Positions 46,739 to 54,821 of a DNA stretch of 64,000 bases are shown here, one piece after another. Source of the stretch: Siphonodentalium dalli (lineage: Eukaryota > Mollusca > Scaphopoda > Gadilida > Siphonodentaliidae); contig CP136063.1 of NCBI GenBank assembly GCA_032622095.1, positions 11,513,814-11,577,813 on the forward strand, in the 5' to 3' direction. Within the stretch, counting starts at the first letter, position 1, and every line of letters starts with the position of its first letter. A program made the position numbers and the translations under genes. The notes beneath the pieces are model-generated. The model had not been told where the DNA came from. It worked only from the letters and a program-made list of their open reading frames with translations, and did not search any database.

Positions 46739-49233
46739 CTTGCTCCACGTTTCGTTCAAGAAATGACTCAACAGTCTCGGAGAGCGAGGGGCTGGGTGAC
46801 ATTATGGTGAAGGAATTTTCGGGGGTAGTTGATAATCCGGCACATCAGCAAGGGGCTTGGGCTGGTTCATCCGGGCTGAGCCTTGAGCAGAGGCCGGCAA
46901 CTATGTTCGACCCAAAGATGCATCAGCAAAGGGCTTGGGCTGGTTCATCCGGGCTGAGTCTTGAGCAGATGCAGGCAACTAGGTTTGACCCCAACACACA
47001 TCGGCAAGGAGCTTGGCCTGGCCAGTCCGGGCTGAGCCCCGAGCAGATGCGTGCAAATTATGACCCCATCGTCATTCAGCAAAGACCGGAAATCTTACAT
47101 AACAGTAAAACTCGACAACCACATTCCATACATACCTCATTGCCAGATACCATAAATCGGCATGAGTTCACAAATCTGCACCAGCAGGAATGTTTGCGAG
47201 GGACTTGGTCTGGCCAGACCGGGCTGAATCTTGAGCAAACACCTGCCAAAACAATTTCTCATAACTCCACAAATCTGCACAGACAGGAATGTTTGCGAGG
47301 GGCTGGGCCTGGTTCACCCGGGCTAGGCCTTGAACGAACACATGCCAACATATATGAAAATACTACAGTTCCACTAAACTTCACAAATCCGCACAGACAG
47401 GAATGTTTGCGAGGGGCTGGGCCTGGTTCACCCGGGCTAGGCCTTGAGCGAACACCTGCCAACATATATGAAAATACTACAGTTCCACTAAACTTCACAA
47501 ATCTGCACAGACAGGAATGTTTGCGAGGGGCTGGGCCTGGTTCACATGGGCTAGGCCTTGAGCGAACACCTGCCAACATATATGAAAATACTACAGTTCC
47601 ACTAAACTTCACAAATCTGCACAGACAGGAATGTTTGCGAGGGGCTGGGCCTGGTTCACCCGGGCTAGGCCTTGAGCGAACACCTGCCAACATATATGAA
47701 AATACTACGGTTCCACTAAACTTCACAAATCTGCACAGACAGGAATGTTTGCGAGGGGCTGGGCCTGGTTCACCCGGGCTAGGCTTTGAGCGAACACCTG
47801 CCACAGGCCAATTCGACTCCACGAATCTGCACAGGCAGCAATGTTTGCGAGGGACTTGGCCTGGCCAGACCGGGCTGAATCTTGAGCAAACAACTGCCAA
47901 CATGTATTCACCGATTCCATATACATGTAAAGACATTGTTCCGTACAGGGTTCAGCACATAACTTCTGACAATATGGGAGAGTTCGATGAAATCAGCCAC
48001 CGCATAAGGCGATTGACAGAACGGGATAGTAGGGAGCACGACTGTAGACGTAAATCAAGTTATAAGGGGACCAAGTCCCATAAGGAGCGCGAATCCCGTA
48101 GAGACGCATCACCTGTGGTGCGAAGTAAAAAACATGGAAAGAGTAGTCATCGGAAAAGGAGCACTACTAGCTCTAGTAGCAGTAGTAGCTCATCGCCATC
48201 ACCAGTTCGCAACCAGGGGGGTGGTCGCGATGTTTCCCAGGGTGGTACCTACATGTATGGGGGAAATAAAGGCAGAAGGCCACATTGTGTACTTAAGTAC
48301 GACGGAAAGGGGAAATTTGCGGCTTTTCGTGATAAGATTATGGCGTTTGTTAGTACGGGACATATGGAAGATTCCGAAAAACGTAATACTCTTTGTTGGG
48401 CTTTGGATGGGAAGGCCTCAGAGTATTTCACGATGATAAAAAAACAAAAACCAGAGGGGAGATTCAAATGGATGATGGGGAAATTGGCCACTAGATTTGG
48501 GGAAACATTGCCACCAGATACTTTGGCTAATGTATTTTATAACGCCTGTCAGGAACCTCATGAGTCCCTGGAGGATTGGGCCGATAGATTGCAAGATCTA
48601 GGGTGCAGAGTCTTTGAGGGGGCATCAACCAAAGTGTTGGAGGGACATTTGGCATCGAGGTTTTGCCGTGGGTTGAGGGACAAAGAGGTAGCCAGTTTTC
48701 ACCAGGGCATTAGGCATGAGTCAATGGAAGAGGCCAAAACTAGTGTTCAATATATGTTGTCAAGTCGGGGTGAGGGAAATGGGAAAAAGAGAGAGGCCCG
48801 GCAAGTCTCATTCGGAATGCCGGCCGTGTCTCTTACCCGGGATGAGGAGGACAGAATTGCAACCCTCCAGGGGGATATGGACACGTTTAAGTCGAGTATG
48901 TCCCAGAGTATGTCCAATTTGACAACAGAAATTGGTAAACTAGCATCATCCGTAAGGAAGTCCTCTGATGGCGGGGCACAGGGTCAGGTTGCCATGGGAA
49001 ATCATAATCAAAAGGGGCAATACAATTACCAGAAGAAAACCAATTACGAGGCCAATCAAAATAAGAACCCGAATAACCCAAATACACCCCAGTACACAAA
49101 TAATTTGACGAATATTCGCTGTTTTGGATGTCAGGGTTTTGGCCACATACGGGCACACTGTCCAGCCAAGAACCAACAAAATAGATATGCACAGGGAAAC
49201 TACAGCGCGACTCCTCGAGAGGTCAGAGAGTAA
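46606..49233 (+). CDS. gag: Gag main segment: repeats, capsid-like domain, zinc knuckle
   Basis: Open from 46606 to TAA 49231-49233; no ATG near its start, so it needs a shift from the preceding frame. It begins with a Ser-rich stretch. Residues about 75-430 (46850-47900) hold repeats built on (A/G)W/GPG(S/Q)xGL.LE, including exact 38-residue units. Then come a basic RS-like stretch and poly-Ser (48000-48210). A retrotransposon-gag capsid-like domain follows (48270-48780; YDGKGKFAAFRDKIMAFV, MGKLATRFGE, LEDWADRLQDLG). A Gln/Asn-rich tail carries one CCHC knuckle CFGCQGFGHIRAHC (about 49117-49158). Gag would assemble the particle and bind RNA. The last 13 codons contain the frameshift site. 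Confidence 0.85.
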   Translation, partial: TRAARNSLVITKVDNNSPKRHKVNSSRDSNSSRVSSELDSSGTLTCSTFRSRNDSTVSESEGLGDIMVKEFSGVVDNPAHQQGAWAGSSGLSLEQRPATMFDPKMHQQRAWAGSSGLSLEQMQATRFDPNTHRQGAWPGQSGLSPEQMRANYDPIVIQQRPEILHNSKTRQPHSIHTSLPDTINRHEFTNLHQQECLRGTWSGQTGLNLEQTPAKTISHNSTNLHRQECLRGAGPGSPGLGLERTHANIYENTTVPLNFTNPHRQECLRGAGPGSPGLGLERTPANIYENTTVPLNFTNLHRQECLRGAGPGSHGLGLERTPANIYENTTVPLNFTNLHRQECLRGAGPGSPGLGLERTPANIYENTTVPLNFTNLHRQECLRGAGPGSPGLGFERTPATGQFDSTNLHRQQCLRGTWPGQTGLNLEQTTANMYSPIPYTCKDIVPYRVQHITSDNMGEFDEISHRIRRLTERDSREHDCRRKSSYKGTKSHKERESRRDASPVVRSKKHGKSSHRKRSTTSSSSSSSSSPSPVRNQGGGRDVSQGGTYMYGGNKGRRPHCVLKYDGKGKFAAFRDKIMAFVSTGHMEDSEKRNTLCWALDGKASEYFTMIKKQKPEGRFKWMMGKLATRFGETLPPDTLANVFYNACQEPHESLEDWADRLQDLGCRVFEGASTKVLEGHLASRFCRGLRDKEVASFHQGIRHESMEEAKTSVQYMLSSRGEGNGKKREARQVSFGMPAVSLTRDEEDRIATLQGDMDTFKSSMSQSMSNLTTEIGKLASSVRKSSDGGAQGQVAMGNHNQKGQYNYQKKTNYEANQNKNPNNPNTPQYTNNLTNIRCFGCQGFGHIRAHCPAKNQQNRYAQGNYSATPREVRE
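47267..47836 (+). repeat. 114-bp tandem repeat in gag (five units)
   Basis: The tcacaaatc anchor recurs at 47381, 47495, 47609 and 47723, exactly 114 bases apart (38 codons), with a first unit at about 47267 and a degenerate end. Units are nearly identical, so they were homogenised recently. Each carries one copy of the CTGG-N5-CCGG hairpin. Confidence 0.9.
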
Positions 49234-50237
49234 GTCGCGATTGTTCAAATGACCTCCCGGACCCCACGCAGAGTGATGAAGACAGGTGGCTGTGCGAGCA
49301 TGGGCAAAGTCGGTCAAAGACTTGCCAACCCCGCGTACCACAGCCACAGGTAGATCACCATTCTGGGTGGGATCGGAATCTGTTAGACATAAGTTCTTCA
49401 AGTCCCAATGTTTGTGGGGAGGGACCCGACCATAAATCAACACATGATCCAGTGGATTTCTGTATGGAGGTAACTGAGAACTCCAGTAAATTCTTCCAAG
49501 ATGAACAGGTATTTGACACAGGTGCATCCGATTTGAAGGAAATTTTCATTCGCCGAATTCAGAGGTCAATGATAAATCTACCCTTATTAGTAAATGGGCT
49601 AGAACTACATGCAATCGTTGACACGGCAGCTGATGTCACCATTATATCTGACACAATTTTTAACAAATTGAATTGTAAACCTAGTGTCATTAAACAAGTA
49701 CCTATGAGGATGGCCGCTAGAAATTCAAAATTCACTGGTTCATATGTAGGGCCCATCCAAATAAATATTGGATGTCAAACATTTGAGGAATATATATATG
49801 TCGCTCCTATTGAAGATGATATGTTGTTGGGGTTGGACTTTATGAAAAAACATGGCATTTCTCTCGATTTGTTAGCCAAAGAGTTGTCTGTTGGGGGTGA
49901 AAGCATTCCCACTGAGGGTGGCGAAATGATCAGGTTTGAGGAATATGTTCCATCAGAAACTGATGAGATAGGAAGGGGGAATTGTAATGTTGGGCCCCCG
50001 GGTTGTAGTAAGTCTTTGGCCCAGATCGATGAGAATTTAGCCCATAAGCAAATGGGGACAGAACAACCATGTGAAATGGAATATGTGAGGCGTTCGGAGC
50101 ATGTGGGGGAGGCTGGGCCTGGTTCACCCGGGCTAGGCCTTGACTCACTGCAACGGACGTGTCACATATCATGTGAAAAAGCGACACAAACTGCTCAGGG
50201 TTTGTGGGAGAGGCTTGGCCTGGTTCATCCGGGCTGA
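49185..50237 (+). CDS. Aspartic protease region of pol
   Basis: This frame is open from 49185 and entered by -1 shift at 49194-49200. After a 130-residue linker comes the retropepsin domain: LPLLVNGLELHAIVDTAADV with the catalytic DTA at 49620-49628, and the later hydrophobic-hydrophobic-GLD block (MLLGLDFMKKHG, about 49820-49855). It cleaves Gag and Pol in the particle. It ends in a stretch containing a hairpin-motif repeat (50119), where the frame is lost: the TGA at 50235-50237 falls in a repeat whose proper phase has moved to another frame. Confidence 0.8.
   Translation: MCTGKLQRDSSRGQRVSRDCSNDLPDPTQSDEDRWLCEHGQSRSKTCQPRVPQPQVDHHSGWDRNLLDISSSSPNVCGEGPDHKSTHDPVDFCMEVTENSSKFFQDEQVFDTGASDLKEIFIRRIQRSMINLPLLVNGLELHAIVDTAADVTIISDTIFNKLNCKPSVIKQVPMRMAARNSKFTGSYVGPIQINIGCQTFEEYIYVAPIEDDMLLGLDFMKKHGISLDLLAKELSVGGESIPTEGGEMIRFEEYVPSETDEIGRGNCNVGPPGCSKSLAQIDENLAHKQMGTEQPCEMEYVRRSEHVGEAGPGSPGLGLDSLQRTCHISCEKATQTAQGLWERLGLVHPG
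49194..49239 (+). promoter_or_regulatory. Programmed -1 ribosomal frameshift signal, gag to protease
   Basis: GGGAAAC at 49194-49200 lies in the right phase (G GGA AAC in the gag frame) inside the 49185-49233 overlap of gag and protease frames. After 5 bases (49201-49205), CGCGACT (49206-49212) pairs perfectly with AGTCGCG (49233-49239), a 7-bp stem around a 20-base loop. Heptamer, spacing and downstream structure match known retroviral -1 sites; GGGAAAC is an established slippery heptamer. Confidence 0.85.
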
Positions 50238-50458
50238 ACTTCGACTCACAGCACTGCCCATTTCCAATTGCAATTTCAACTGAGGAACCAATGGGAACAG
50301 AGCTATCGCATGATAAAGAGCGTTCGGAGCATGGGGAAGAGGCTTGGCCTGGCCAGTCCGGGCTGAATCTTGACTCACTGCAACGGATGCGTCCCATGTC
50401 GTGTGAAAAAGTGACAGGGGAAGCAAAATGCTCACTGCCCATTTCCAATTTCAAATGA
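50204..50458 (+). pseudogene. Protease-RT linker in a shifted frame
   Basis: This 255-base stretch reads in the -1 frame relative to the protease and RT on each side (repeats GEAWPGSSGL and GEEAWPGQSGL). The protease frame repeat (GEAGPGSPGL at 50108) and the RT frame after 50444 (RRQECSEFGGE) show the same motif family, so two compensating length changes flank it (about 50160-50205 and 50400-50456). No protein continuity through it without shifts. Confidence 0.65.
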
Positions 50459-51410
50459 TAAGAAGGTACGTAGGCAAGAATGTTCGGAGTTTGGGGGAGA
50501 GGTCTCGATTTCTAAGTCATGTTCAACAAACCCGGAAAACTATTGTGATAATATTGATTCGTCACCGGGCGATATTCAACCTGTGGGTTCACAGGGACCT
50601 GATATTTTGTCGGCACCCAATGAGTTACTGAGGCAAGTTGATAACATTTGTTCGGACGTATATATGAAATCGACTAGAACCATCCCACCTCATATGATAG
50701 CCTTGGTTAAGTGTAAAACATCAAATTTGAATGGTGATTTCGTTTTGGAGCGTTCTTTTCATGAGCCCTCACTTTTGGTGGCCAGTAGTTTTCACTCTAA
50801 CACGGAATCTCCAGTTGCATGTGTGGTTAATCTGACTGACAGGGCGATACGATTACGAAGGGGTCAGTTGGTCACTCAGGCTATTGCCACACCAGGTGCG
50901 GCTGTCATGGACTCAATCACACAAACATTACCAATGCCATGTGCCAATAAAGTATCGGTTGCACAAAACGCTGATGAGATACCTTCTTATCTAGTGGACT
51001 TGTACGAGAGGTCGCGAGGTCACTTATCAGAACATGAACAATTGGGCTTGCGAAAATTGTTGATTGAATTCCAAGATGTATTTGCCCAACATGATTATGA
51101 CCTTGGGAATTTTGATTTAATTCAACATGAAATCCCAACTGGGGATGCGCTTCCGGTTAAACTCCGGATGCGTCGTACCCCAGCTCATTTTGTAGAGGAG
51201 GAAGAATCGCACTTAAACAAATTGCTTGAAGCCGGTATAATTCAACCAAGTTCTAGTGATTGGTGTTCCGCCCCCGTGTTAATTCGCAAATCTGATGGCT
51301 CCGTCAGGTGGTGCTTGGATTATCGGAAGCTGAATTCAGTCACTAAACGAGATTTATACCCGGTTCCGTTAGTTGACCAGTGTTTAGATGCGTTAGCCGG
51401 TAACAAATAG
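50459..51410 (+). pseudogene. Reverse transcriptase, N-terminal half, ending at an in-frame TAG
   Basis: The frame runs to TAG 51408-51410. Seen: LRKLLIEFQDVFA (connection before RT), then EEESHLNKLLEAGIIQPSSS, SAPVLIRKSDGSVRWCLDYR and KLNSVTKRDLYPVP, the fingers and first palm of Ty3/gypsy RT. The stop falls in the short link just before the first catalytic Asp (SKVDSNQAYYQL follows in the same frame after the stop). One nonsense codon therefore separates the two halves of an otherwise intact RT. Confidence 0.88.
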
Positions 51411-52922
51411 CTAAGCAAAGTCGATTCTAATCAGGCGTATTACCAATTACGAATCAAACCAGAAGACCAATGTAAGTCCGCTTTCATTACAAAATACGGG
51501 CTGTTTGAATTTAAACGAATGAGTTTCGGTTTGTCAGGGGCGCCAGCTAGTTATTGTAGGGCTATTAATCTAGTTCTTCAAGGACTGATGTGGAAAGTAG
51601 CTTTGGCGTTCGTGGATGATTGCGTTGTTATGGGTTTAGACTATTTGGATCATTTAAAAAACCTGAGTGTAGTCTTGACTAGGTTTCGGCAGCACAGGTT
51701 GAAACTAAAACCCCGTAAATCTGTGCTGTTCCAGAAGAAAATTCAGTATTTGGGTCGAACAGTAAGTCAGGATGGGGTGGAAATGGGTGAGGGTGCTTCT
51801 GAGGCTATCCTGGAGTGGCCTACCACCCGAAATGGAAAGCATGTGGAAAAGTTTTTGGGCTTGGCTAACTACCACCGAACTTTCGTAAAGGATTATGCAA
51901 AGTTAGCCCAACCACTTTACTTAGTTACAAGTAGGAATCCTTTTGTGTGGGGGGAGGACCAAGCCAGGGCTTTTGAATCAATCCGACAGGCCCTAACCAA
52001 GCCCCCGGCTTTAACATTGCCAAACAATGTAGCCCCATTAATTCTTGACACAGATAGTTCTGGTTTCTGTGTTGGTGCTGAATTAATTCAGTTCCAGGAG
52101 GAGAGGGAACGAGTTATCCATTACGGTAGTCTATCTCTAACGAAAGAACAGCGTAACTATTGCACAACCCGTAAAGAGTTGCTCGCTGTGGTTCTATTTA
52201 CCCGTCAATATCAACATTATCTCCTGGGTCGGGAATTTACGGTCCGGACGGATCACGGTAGCCTTGCTTGGTTGATGGGATTTCGGGAGCCCCAAGGTCA
52301 GTTGGCTCGATGGCTCGAAGAGCTCAGCCAATATAACATGGTAGTAAAACACCGGAAGGGAGATCTGCACATCAATGCGGATGCTCTCAGTCGGATTCCA
52401 TGGGGGGAGTGTTGCCCGAAATTGGGGGTGAAATCATTACCCTATGAGGGCTGCAAGTATTGTTCCAGGGCCCAGGAGAGGTGGGAGAGGTTTTCGGGCG
52501 AGGTAGATTATGTAATTCCACTGGCGTCAGGCGGTTTTCGAGCCGTACGACAGATAAGAGTAAGGCCAGGGACGCCCCTTTCTGTACCCACCAGCCTCGA
52601 TGATGATCCTTTGGACATCTATCACCTATGGGAGGAGGAAGATTCGGGGTGGGAATGGAAGGTCTTCAGTCAGGGGTGTCAGGACCTGTTTCCAGGCCGC
52701 ATGGAGGGGACGACGAAACTCGGTCTCCAGGCATCGTCCATCCGGTGGGGGACCCAGGGGGGTCACCAAGTTGTCAAGTGCCCCCAGCAGTTTCGAAGTT
52801 GGGGATGGAACGTATGGTCTGGGACCCGGGAGGGATTGAGTTCGAATCGAATCCCAAGGATGAAGAGGAACCTTTCCAATCTAATGGGAGAGACAGGGTT
52901 CCGAGCCATTCTTTGGGACTAG
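51411..52922 (+). CDS. Reverse transcriptase C-terminal half and RNase H
   Basis: Same frame as the preceding segment after the TAG. It contains the first catalytic Asp (SKVDSNQAYYQL), RMSFGLSGAPASY and the second catalytic box FVDD (51609-51620; Phe for Tyr, seen in several Ty3/gypsy elements). RT thumb IQYLGRTVSQDG follows. RNase H: LDTDSSGFCVGAEL, RKELLAVV, VRTDHGSLAWL, HINADALSR, so all four acidic positions are present. From about 52600 the frame loses meaning and the integrase frame (-1) takes over between 52628 and 52922; no canonical slippery heptamer was found there. Confidence 0.85.
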   Translation, partial: LSKVDSNQAYYQLRIKPEDQCKSAFITKYGLFEFKRMSFGLSGAPASYCRAINLVLQGLMWKVALAFVDDCVVMGLDYLDHLKNLSVVLTRFRQHRLKLKPRKSVLFQKKIQYLGRTVSQDGVEMGEGASEAILEWPTTRNGKHVEKFLGLANYHRTFVKDYAKLAQPLYLVTSRNPFVWGEDQARAFESIRQALTKPPALTLPNNVAPLILDTDSSGFCVGAELIQFQEERERVIHYGSLSLTKEQRNYCTTRKELLAVVLFTRQYQHYLLGREFTVRTDHGSLAWLMGFREPQGQLARWLEELSQYNMVVKHRKGDLHINADALSRIPWGECCPKLGVKSLPYEGCKYCSRAQERWERFSGEVDYVIPLASGGFRAVRQIRVRPGTPLSVPTSLDDDPLDIYHLWEEEDSGWEWKVFSQGCQDLFPGRMEGTTKLGLQASSIRWGTQGGHQVVKCPQQFRSWGWNVWSGTREGLSSNRIPRMKRNLSNLMGETGFRAILWD

Positions 52923-54778
52923 AGGTGCATGATTCTCAGCTGAGTAGGGAGGGTGTTAACAAATCTCTCTTAAGGGAGAGTGCACCCAAGGACCAAACTC
53001 GCTGGGATGAAACTTCTGAAACAGGGGGGGCTATTGACCCGGGTGTAGGACAAACCGCACCTGGTGAAGCCCCAAATGCTACAGCTATGTGGGGAACTGT
53101 TGATCCTGGCACGGGTAGGCGGTATAGAGAACCCTTCTCAGAACTGCTATCCCTGCCAAGTGAAGTTCTGGAGACACATAAGCCTGTAATCGTCAGACCG
53201 TCTTCTCCTCATACTTGTATACCCATTACCAGGGTGGACATTTCGGGACCACTCATTGCAGTAAGTTCTGTGTCTTTGCCCACTTATACTGGGGAGGAAC
53301 TCAGGGAATTCCAATCCCAGGATCGAGATCTCAGGATAATCCTGGATTGGTTGGAGACCCAAAGGGAACCATCGGAATCTGAGCTATTTATAGCAGGCCC
53401 AGCGTCTAAGTATTTTTGGCTAAATAAGGAGATTTTTATGCTCAAAAATAACTTGTTGTACAAAGTGAGGAAGTCTGGGAGAGAAGTGGTGGTGGTTCCC
53501 GGGAAATTGAAAAGGGAGGTCCTCATGTTGTGCCATGATATTCCTTTGTCCGGTTACCAGGGCATTGCACGGACAAAACAACGAGTTCAGGACTCGTATT
53601 ACTGGTATGGGCTGACAAAAGATGTGGAGGGTTGGGTGGCAGCTTGTAAGGCATGCAATTTAAGTAAGAAACCAAATAGACACCCAAAGGCTGCCTTACA
53701 ATCTTATCAGGCGGGTTACCCCATGGAAAGGGTCCACCTTGATTTTTTGGGTCCTCTGCCGAAAACAGAGAAGGGCAATGAGTACATCCTCATGATGGTG
53801 GACCAATTCTCTAAATGGGTAGAGTGTATCCCCCTGCCATCCCAAACTGCAGAAGTTACTGCCTTAGCAGCAGTTAATGAATTTTTCTCACGGTTTGGTT
53901 TCCCGTTTGAGATATTTACCGACCAGGGCCGAAATTTTGAAAGTAACCTTTTTGCGGCTGTATGTAAAGTTATGAATATCCACAAATCCCGTTGTACCCC
54001 TTATCGGCCGTCTGGGAACGGACAGGTTGAGAGGTATAACCGGACCCTCATGGACGCCGTGCGTTGCTTCACAGCTAAGAAACAAAAATCGTGGGATGTA
54101 TTTTTACCACAATTAGCTGGGGCACTCCGATCCGCTGTGAATAGGCAAACTGGTTATACGGCAAATGTTTTAATGTTGGGTCGTGAGGTGAATAAACCAG
54201 TAGACCTCATTATTCCCTCAAAAGGTAAGCCAGTCCACGACAATATTCCACAATTTGTGTTGGATCTGGAGGAGGCCATTCTAAGCGCCCATGAGGTAGC
54301 GAGAGAGAACTTACAGACTGCTCAAAAGGTGATGAAAGGTAACTTTAACACCCGTACTCTTAAACGTCCCTTCAAAAAGGGGGATGTGATATACATGAGG
54401 GATACCGCCACTATAAAGGGTAAATGCAAAAAGCTGCAAGCGAACTGGAAGGGTCCCGGTGTGATTATAAATGTCATAACATCAAATCTTTTTAAAGTGC
54501 GTTTAAGAAGCACTGAAGTGGTTTTACATTATGATCGCATAAAATTGTGTAGGGAGCTCAGCTTCCCTCGGTGGGTTCAGATAGTTCAGAAGTCGCTTGC
54601 AGATAGTGGGCCGGGATCAACTCAACCCCTCTATTGTATTTGTAGACAACCCTATGATAATGAATTCATGATTCAATGCGATGGGTGTCTCGAATGGTAT
54701 CACGGGGCATGTGTTCAAGTTACGCAGAAAGCTGCTAAGAAAATAAATAAGTATTTCTGCCCTGAGTGTAATGAGTGA
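52628..54778 (+). CDS. Integrase with C-terminal PHD finger
   Basis: Residues are counted from 52628. The first 100 or so are not convincing; meaningful sequence starts near 52850. The zinc-binding domain reads H303-x6-Y310-x29-C340-x2-C343: the second His of the usual HHCC is Tyr. The catalytic core has D372 (VHLDFLG), D432 (FTDQGRNFE) and E468 (GNGQVERYN), a D,D35E spacing. A GPY/F-like region follows (LQANWKGPGVIINVI, about 600-620). The last 47 residues (from 54635) are a C4HC3 PHD finger: CICRQPYDNEFMIQCDGC, then WYHGACV and YFCPEC. This finger family often reads methylated histone H3 Lys4; the Tyr and Trp expected for that are present. Stop TGA 54776-54778; next ORF starts 43 bases later. 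Confidence 0.9.
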   Translation: MGGGRFGVGMEGLQSGVSGPVSRPHGGDDETRSPGIVHPVGDPGGSPSCQVPPAVSKLGMERMVWDPGGIEFESNPKDEEEPFQSNGRDRVPSHSLGLEVHDSQLSREGVNKSLLRESAPKDQTRWDETSETGGAIDPGVGQTAPGEAPNATAMWGTVDPGTGRRYREPFSELLSLPSEVLETHKPVIVRPSSPHTCIPITRVDISGPLIAVSSVSLPTYTGEELREFQSQDRDLRIILDWLETQREPSESELFIAGPASKYFWLNKEIFMLKNNLLYKVRKSGREVVVVPGKLKREVLMLCHDIPLSGYQGIARTKQRVQDSYYWYGLTKDVEGWVAACKACNLSKKPNRHPKAALQSYQAGYPMERVHLDFLGPLPKTEKGNEYILMMVDQFSKWVECIPLPSQTAEVTALAAVNEFFSRFGFPFEIFTDQGRNFESNLFAAVCKVMNIHKSRCTPYRPSGNGQVERYNRTLMDAVRCFTAKKQKSWDVFLPQLAGALRSAVNRQTGYTANVLMLGREVNKPVDLIIPSKGKPVHDNIPQFVLDLEEAILSAHEVARENLQTAQKVMKGNFNTRTLKRPFKKGDVIYMRDTATIKGKCKKLQANWKGPGVIINVITSNLFKVRLRSTEVVLHYDRIKLCRELSFPRWVQIVQKSLADSGPGSTQPLYCICRQPYDNEFMIQCDGCLEWYHGACVQVTQKAAKKINKYFCPECNE

Positions 54779-54821
54779 CAGATTCTCTAATATCCTTGTA
54801 TGATCATTCCAGTATCCAGAC

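Noticed and set aside
47259-47936. 225-codon minus-strand ORF with a regular repeat
   Set aside because: It is the antisense of the 114-bp gag repeats, which keep any frame open because 114 is a multiple of 3.
52628-52850. First 75 residues of the integrase ORF as a real domain
   Set aside because: Gly/Pro-rich sequence that overlaps the RNase H-side frame; probably out-of-frame translation before the true switch point.
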